From the NCBI GenBank assembly GCA_900553245.1, contig USCP01000078.1, forward strand, positions 1 to 8,616: a stretch of DNA of 8,616 nt, written 5' to 3'. Of this stretch, positions 4,730 to 8,616 are shown piece by piece. The first letter of the stretch is position 1. Each line of letters starts with the position of its first letter. Made by a program: the position numbers and the translations under genes. Under the pieces are notes generated by a model. The model saw only the letters and a program-made list of their open reading frames with translations, searched no databases and had not been told where the DNA came from. The DNA comes from an uncultured Peptococcaceae bacterium (GTDB taxonomy: Bacteria; Bacillota; Peptococcia; Peptococcales; Peptococcaceae).

Positions 4730-6568
4730 TTAGCCTTCTTGTTGACGGCTGAGTTTTTTGTTTTTGTTATACTTCGCGCGGTCGTCCGCTTTGAGGAAGC
4801 GTTTACGCAAGCGAAGGGTGGCTGGGGTGACTTCGAGGTATTCGTCTTCGTTCAAGAAGGCGATGCATTGTTCCATGGACATGTCGCGTGGGCTCTTGAG
4901 CTGGATGGCGTCGTCCTTACCGGCGGAACGGGTATTGGTGAGCTTTTTGCCTTTGCAGACGTTGACGGCGATGTCTTGGTCACGGTTGGACTCACCGATG
5001 ATCATGCCTTCGTAAACTTCTACGCCGGCACCAATAAAGAGGGTACCGCGGTCTTCTGCGGCAGAGAGGCCGTAGGCGCTGGAGGTCCCGGTTTCAAATA
5101 CAATCAAAGCACCGGTACGACGGCCTTCAATATAGCCGCTGTATGGGCGGTATTCTTCGAAGGTGGCATTCATGATGCCGTAACCACGGGTATCGGTGAG
5201 GAATTGGGTGCGGAAGCCGACCAAGCCACGGGATGGAATGAGGTATTCCAAACGCACTTCACCGTTGCGGTTTTGCATGTGTTTCATTTCACCCTTGCGC
5301 GCACTCATTTTTTCCATAACGGCGCCCATGTATTCTTCCGGTACGTCCAAGGTGACGTATTCGTAAGGTTCCATCTTGATGCCGTTTTCTTCGCGAATGA
5401 TAACCTGTGGACTGGATACTTGGAATTCCAAGCCTTCGCGGCGCATTTTTTCAATCAAGATAGAAAGGTGCAATTCACCGCGGCCAGCTACGCGGAACAT
5501 ATCGGCACTGTCGGTTTCATACACGTGAAGAGCAATGTCGCTTTCCGCTTCCTTTTGCAAGCGTGCGAGGAGCTTACGACTGGTGATTGGTTCGCCGTCT
5601 TTGCCGGCAAACGGAGAGTTGTTGATGAGGAACATCATTTCCAGGGTTGGCTCTTCGATGCTAATAAATGGCATTGGGTCAAGTTGATTTTGAGCACAGA
5701 TGGTTTCCCCAACGTTGATTTCCCCAAGACCGGAGATGGCAACGATTTCGCCGACACCGGCTTCGTCGATGTCCACATGCTTGAGGCCTTTGAAACCAAA
5801 GAGCTTGGTCACACGCACATTGCGGACTTTGCCGTCACGATTCATGATAGATACCATATCGTTGGTGTGGATCACACCGCGATTGATGGTAGCAATGGCG
5901 ATTTTACCGACAAAGTCGCTGTAATCCATGAGGGTGATTTGGGCTTGAAGGGCCCCTTCGGTGTCACCCTTTGGCGCTGGAATATATTTTAGGATGGCGT
6001 CGAGCAAAGGCTGTAAGGTATCGCCGAGTTGGTCTGGGTCATCGCTGCTCATGCCCTTCACGCCGCTGGCATAAAGCACAGGGAAGTCGAGCTGGTCTTC
6101 GGACGCATCGAGGTCAATAAAGAGGTCGATGACTTCATCAATAACTTCACTTGGGCGTGCCGCTGGCTTGTCCATCTTGTTGATGACAACAATTGGAGTC
6201 AAGTGAGCTGCCAATGCTTTTTTGAGTACAAAGCGGGTTTGTGGCATGCAGCCTTCGTAGGCGTCTACTACCAAGAGTACCCCATCGACCATTTTCATGA
6301 TACGTTCTACTTCACCGCCAAAGTCGGCGTGCCCTGGGGTATCAACAATATTGATGCGATGGCCTTCGTAATCAATAGAGGTATTTTTCGCAAGAATGGT
6401 GATGCCTTTTTCTCTTTCAAGGTCATTGGAATCCATGACGCGTTCTGCAACCTGTTCATTGGCGCGGAAGGTACCACTCTGGCGCAGCATCTGGTCAACG
6501 AGGGTTGTTTTACCATGGTCAACGTGCGCAATAATAGCAATATTGCGGATTTTCGATTGGTCTAACAT
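4730..6568 (-). CDS. typA: Translational GTPase TypA/BipA, 612 aa
   Basis: TypA/BipA is a ribosome-associated GTPase related to EF-G that assists 50S assembly and translation under stress, notably in the cold. The G domain is complete: G1 AHVDHGKT (14-21), switch I threonine in GITI (55-58), G3 DTPGH (76-80), G4 NKMD (130-133) and G5 ASG (167-169). The remainder carries an EF-Tu-like domain 2 and EF-G-like domains. It then has the TypA-specific C-terminal part with SRGLVGFRTQFLTDTRG and the basic end RLRKRFLKADDRAKYNKNKK. Length matches the family (about 605-615). The ATG at 6568 has AGGAGG five bases upstream. It follows rpmF by 90 bp with a terminator between, so it probably has its own promoter. 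The best guess I see, TTGTCT-17-TTAAAT, matches only 4/6 in each box. A long open frame antisense to it is a codon-bias shadow. Confidence 0.97.
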   Translation of the reverse strand: MLDQSKIRNIAIIAHVDHGKTTLVDQMLRQSGTFRANEQVAERVMDSNDLEREKGITILAKNTSIDYEGHRINIVDTPGHADFGGEVERIMKMVDGVLLVVDAYEGCMPQTRFVLKKALAAHLTPIVVINKMDKPAARPSEVIDEVIDLFIDLDASEDQLDFPVLYASGVKGMSSDDPDQLGDTLQPLLDAILKYIPAPKGDTEGALQAQITLMDYSDFVGKIAIATINRGVIHTNDMVSIMNRDGKVRNVRVTKLFGFKGLKHVDIDEAGVGEIVAISGLGEINVGETICAQNQLDPMPFISIEEPTLEMMFLINNSPFAGKDGEPITSRKLLARLQKEAESDIALHVYETDSADMFRVAGRGELHLSILIEKMRREGLEFQVSSPQVIIREENGIKMEPYEYVTLDVPEEYMGAVMEKMSARKGEMKHMQNRNGEVRLEYLIPSRGLVGFRTQFLTDTRGYGIMNATFEEYRPYSGYIEGRRTGALIVFETGTSSAYGLSAAEDRGTLFIGAGVEVYEGMIIGESNRDQDIAVNVCKGKKLTNTRSAGKDDAIQLKSPRDMSMEQCIAFLNEDEYLEVTPATLRLRKRFLKADDRAKYNKNKKLSRQQEG

Positions 6569-6618
6569 CGTTTCCTCCTAAAATAGCTGAACATTTAAAA
6601 AAGTGCTATAAAATAAGA

Positions 6619-6648
6619 CAACCGGTCAAGATACTCCTTGACCGGTCG
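6619..6648 (-). terminator. Terminator of the yceD-rpmF operon
   Basis: Twelve-bp arms (6637-6648 and 6619-6630, one G-U pair on the minus strand) enclose a 6-base loop, 10 bases after the rpmF stop. The following tract TCTTATTTT is interrupted rather than a pure T-run. Confidence 0.75.
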
Positions 6649-6658
6649 CTCGAATATA

Positions 6659-6862
6659 TTAGTTTTCTGCGGTAACAGCAGCTTCAGCCTTGGTACCAAC
6701 TTTACGGCCATCATAGTAACCGCAAGAAGGGCACACGTGGTGTGGAAGCTTTGGTTCGTGGCAGTTAGGGCAGGTCATAGACTGAACGGAGTCGAGCTTG
6801 GACCATGCGCTACGTTTTCTGTGAGTTCTAGATTTGCCTCGCTTGCTTTTTTGTAATCCCAT
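6659..6862 (-). CDS. rpmF: 50S ribosomal protein L32, 67 aa
   Basis: L32 is a small basic protein of the large ribosomal subunit. The zinc-ribbon motif is intact: C31-P-N-C34 and C44-P-S-C47, in the typical setting KLPHHVCPSCGYYDGRKV. The basic N-terminus reads MGLQKSKRGKSRTHRKRSAW; the usual start is MAVPKRKxSK, so it differs from the common form. An acidic/Ala tail (TKAEAAVTAEN) extends past the usual end. GGGGAGG stands seven bases before the ATG. It lies 17 bp behind yceD, the arrangement conserved across bacteria, and shares that gene's promoter. Confidence 0.95.
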   Translation of the reverse strand: MGLQKSKRGKSRTHRKRSAWSKLDSVQSMTCPNCHEPKLPHHVCPSCGYYDGRKVGTKAEAAVTAEN

Positions 6863-6879
6863 CTATTACACCTCCCCCA

Positions 6880-7413
6880 TCATTCATCCTTGAGCTGCAT
6901 GAGCGCCGCCCAACGAGGATCTATTTCTGTATTTTCACAATTACAAGGGCCATCATTAAGATTCGCGCCACATTGTGGACACAAGCCCTTACAATCAGGT
7001 CGACATAAATGTCGAAGTGGTAACTGTGTTAGTATAGCATTTAGCACGAGATAATTCAAGTCCAAATGCACATCATCATAAATCCAATTTTCGGATTCAT
7101 ACGCCTCACGATCTCCGCCGTGTTCAGAAAGCACATCCACATCGTGGGCGCTCATGAGCGTTTCGGAAATCTCAAAGTCTAATGTGTAAGATACAGGTGC
7201 CAGGCACATATCACAAACTGTATCAAGCTTGGCTTGAACACGCGCCTGCATCTCTACCATGCGTTCACCTCCGACAAAATCAGCCTCAACAGTCACAGGA
7301 CCGTTCAAGGTCAGTGCAGCGTCTAAACCTGCCAACACATCCGTTTGTAAGGATTCGTGCTGACGACGCCCCGGATTATGTCTGAGTGTGGATAAATCTA
7401 CAATTAAAGCCAT
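6880..7413 (-). CDS. yceD: YceD/DUF177 family protein, 177 aa
   Basis: YceD (DUF177) proteins are linked to 23S rRNA accumulation and almost always precede rpmF; the biochemical role is not settled. Visible marks are a conserved CDMC pair (C67, C70) in the central beta-rich part and a C-terminal cysteine cluster: C137, C141, LCPQCG (C145, C148), C157 and C159. These probably bind a metal. The family ending DPRWAAL is present at 165-171. The start at 7413 is preceded by AAGGAGAG. A consensus promoter lies 38 bp upstream of the start. Confidence 0.92.
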   Translation of the reverse strand: MALIVDLSTLRHNPGRRQHESLQTDVLAGLDAALTLNGPVTVEADFVGGERMVEMQARVQAKLDTVCDMCLAPVSYTLDFEISETLMSAHDVDVLSEHGGDREAYESENWIYDDVHLDLNYLVLNAILTQLPLRHLCRPDCKGLCPQCGANLNDGPCNCENTEIDPRWAALMQLKDE

Positions 7414-7451
7414 TTATCTCTCCTTGTACATTAAACACTCTAACCCGTATA

Positions 7452-7480
7452 ATTATAAGTGCACTTCATACAATTGTCAA
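7452..7480 (-). promoter_or_regulatory. Consensus promoter of yceD-rpmF
   Basis: The minus strand carries TTGACA (7480-7475) and TATAAT (7457-7452) separated by exactly 17 bp. This is a perfect housekeeping sigma-factor promoter, consistent with strong constitutive expression of a ribosomal-protein operon. Confidence 0.93.
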
Positions 7481-7537
7481 GGGACGGTTTGGGGATTTCC
7501 CTATTATTTATTGAAGAGGATTTTCATTCCCCTATCG

Positions 7538-7567
7538 TTGTATACATTGCGCGCGATGGCGTATACT
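7538..7567 (+). promoter_or_regulatory. Probable promoter of the SLH-protein gene
   Basis: TTGTAT and TATACT are separated by 18 bp, about 40 bp before the start codon. The spacer contains a near-palindromic GC-rich core (ATTGCGCGCGAT), and a GTATAC hexamer overlaps each box. It is divergent from the yceD promoter. Confidence 0.5.
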
Positions 7568-7606
7568 ACAAAAAAGACACCTGTTATTTAAAAAGGAGGG
7601 GCCATC

Positions 7607-8476
7607 ATGAAATTATTTCGCCACCGCTTGTGGGCCATGGTGCTGTTATGCGCCATGGTCTTTTCCGGACCAACTGCAGCCCTCGCCACCGAGGATGTGC
7701 TTGCAACAACGGAAGACACTGTGACACCGGAAGCCTCAACATCTGTTGAGGAAACCATCGATGCTTCCGGAGAGGAAACCGCACCGGTTGAGCCGCTGCC
7801 ACCGAGCACGCCGGATACGCCGACACCGCAACCGGAGGAGCCGCCTGCCGCTTCCCCACTTCCACCGGCACTAATTGCTGAGCATGTGAAATATATGGTA
7901 GGCTTTACCGATGGAACGATGCAACCTAGCAAGATTTTGTCCCGTGCCGAGGCGGTATCCTTGATTCATCGCTTGCTGGCTGACCCCGAAAGCGGCACCG
8001 GCATGGTGCCATTTACCGATATCAAGAACAGTGATTGGTTTGCCGAACCGGTACGCGCCTTAGCGCGCTTGGGGATGCTTGAAAACGAACCCCGCTTTCG
8101 CCCTCAGGATGCCATTACCCGTGCCGAATTTGTGACCATTCTCGTCCATCTTGCGCCCAATGCGCAGGGCAACGCGCAATTTCCCGATGTCCCTCAAGAC
8201 CACTGGGCCGCACCATCCATTGCCAAAGCCGTAGCATTGGGATGGGTGAGCGGCTTTCCGGATGGTACCTTTGGTCCCGAGCGTAGTCTTTCTCGTGCCG
8301 AGGCCTGCGCCATTTTAAACCGTATCACCGGACGCAGCGGTGATGTCGCCCGTGCAAAAGTTTTGCTTGGCTTAGGGCTTTATAAGGATGTGTCTGCCGG
8401 GCACCACCATTTGCGAGGCCACTGTGCCTCACGCAGCAAGTGGTGCCATGGCAAGCGAATCCTGGGACGGGCTTGA
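7607..8476 (+). CDS. Secreted SLH-domain protein, frame disrupted near the 3' end
   Basis: The product is exported and probably attached to the cell wall through SLH domains, which bind pyruvylated wall polymers. A signal peptide covers residues 1 to about 27 (cleavage near AALA). A Thr/Glu/Pro-rich spacer (28-88) follows, typical of cell-surface linkers. Three SLH-like repeats follow: GFTDGTMQPSKILSRAEAV (99-117) leading to FTDIKNSDWF; FRPQDAITRAEFV (164-176) leading to FPDVPQDHWA; and GFPDGTFGPERSLSRAEAC (215-233) leading to YKDVSAGHH. The ATG at 7607 has AAAGGAGG seven bases upstream. Up to about residue 267 the frame is normal. After that it reads into His/Arg/Cys-rich nonsense and stops at 8476, while protein-like sequence continues in the next frames (see the following feature). 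The open frame is therefore probably not the true C-terminus. Confidence 0.8.
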   Translation: MKLFRHRLWAMVLLCAMVFSGPTAALATEDVLATTEDTVTPEASTSVEETIDASGEETAPVEPLPPSTPDTPTPQPEEPPAASPLPPALIAEHVKYMVGFTDGTMQPSKILSRAEAVSLIHRLLADPESGTGMVPFTDIKNSDWFAEPVRALARLGMLENEPRFRPQDAITRAEFVTILVHLAPNAQGNAQFPDVPQDHWAAPSIAKAVALGWVSGFPDGTFGPERSLSRAEACAILNRITGRSGDVARAKVLLGLGLYKDVSAGHHHLRGHCASRSKWCHGKRILGRA

Positions 8477-8616
8477 TTACGACAGCTTGAGGCACACATA
8501 ATATTTCCGGCGTCCTCTATGCTGTGAATCGCTACGGCCGCCTCATTCGAAACAGCGTCGTCGGTGCCTATATCGCCGATATGGAAGGGCGCCTCACCCC
8601 CACCCCACAGCACTAC
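8409..8616 (+). pseudogene. Continuation of the SLH gene in two other frames
   Basis: From 8409 the +1 frame reads ICEATVPHAASGAMASESW and on to a TAA at 8499-8501. From 8491 a third frame reads GTHNISGVLYAVNRYG... without stop to the window end. Both look like SLH-protein sequence: the first completes the third SLH unit, and the second resembles the small LYAV..GRL repeats often found at the C-termini of such proteins. Two net +1 (or -2) shifts within about 90 bp are needed. Either the gene is a recent pseudogene or the sequence has errors here. The gene is also cut by the window edge. Confidence 0.65.

Noticed and set aside
4715..5992. A 425-codon open frame on the plus strand, antisense to typA
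   Set aside because: It lies wholly opposite a highly conserved gene, its translation is biased and unlike any family, and it has no ribosome site. It is a codon-use shadow.
1..8616. CRISPR arrays, insertion sequences and att sites
   Set aside because: No regularly spaced repeats, transposase-like protein or flanking target duplications are visible.

Overview
The window looks like a stretch of chromosome from a low-to-moderate-GC Firmicute, most likely a clostridium-like anaerobe. The reasons are strong AGGAGG ribosome sites, consensus sigma-A-type promoters (one exact TTGACA-17-TATAAT), the yceD-rpmF pair, an AgrC/LytTR-type two-component system, an Lsa-type ABC-F protein and an S-layer-homology (SLH) protein. 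I cannot name the genus. Every complete protein gene except the SLH gene lies on the minus strand, so the description below follows transcription from right to left.

Right end: two divergent promoters share a 193-bp gap (7414-7606). Rightward runs a secreted SLH-domain protein gene, whose coding frame changes twice near 8400 and 8490 before it leaves the window. Leftward runs yceD (DUF177) and rpmF (ribosomal protein L32), closed by a terminator. Then comes typA/bipA, a translational GTPase, with its own terminator.

Middle: an Lsa-family ABC-F ribosome-protection gene follows, with a 250-nt leader. The leader has a good promoter, a 7-codon leader peptide with its own ribosome site, three mutually complementary RNA segments, and a 14-bp terminator with seven U's just before the gene's ribosome site. 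This is the layout of ribosome-mediated transcription attenuation, as expected for a gene induced by ribosome-targeting antibiotics.

Left: a LytTR response regulator and an AgrC-like histidine kinase form a two-gene operon with overlapping ATGA. Behind it is a separate gene for a 134-aa secreted protein of unknown function. The kinase operon and the secreted-protein gene share a 36-bp upstream element (26/36 identical). It contains two LytTR-like half-sites 20 bp apart and sits exactly 24 bp upstream of a -10 box in both cases, with no recognisable -35. I infer one regulon: the system controls itself and the secreted protein. No peptide-pheromone gene (agrB/agrD type) is visible. The leftmost 170 bp hold no gene I can support, only a possible leftward promoter.
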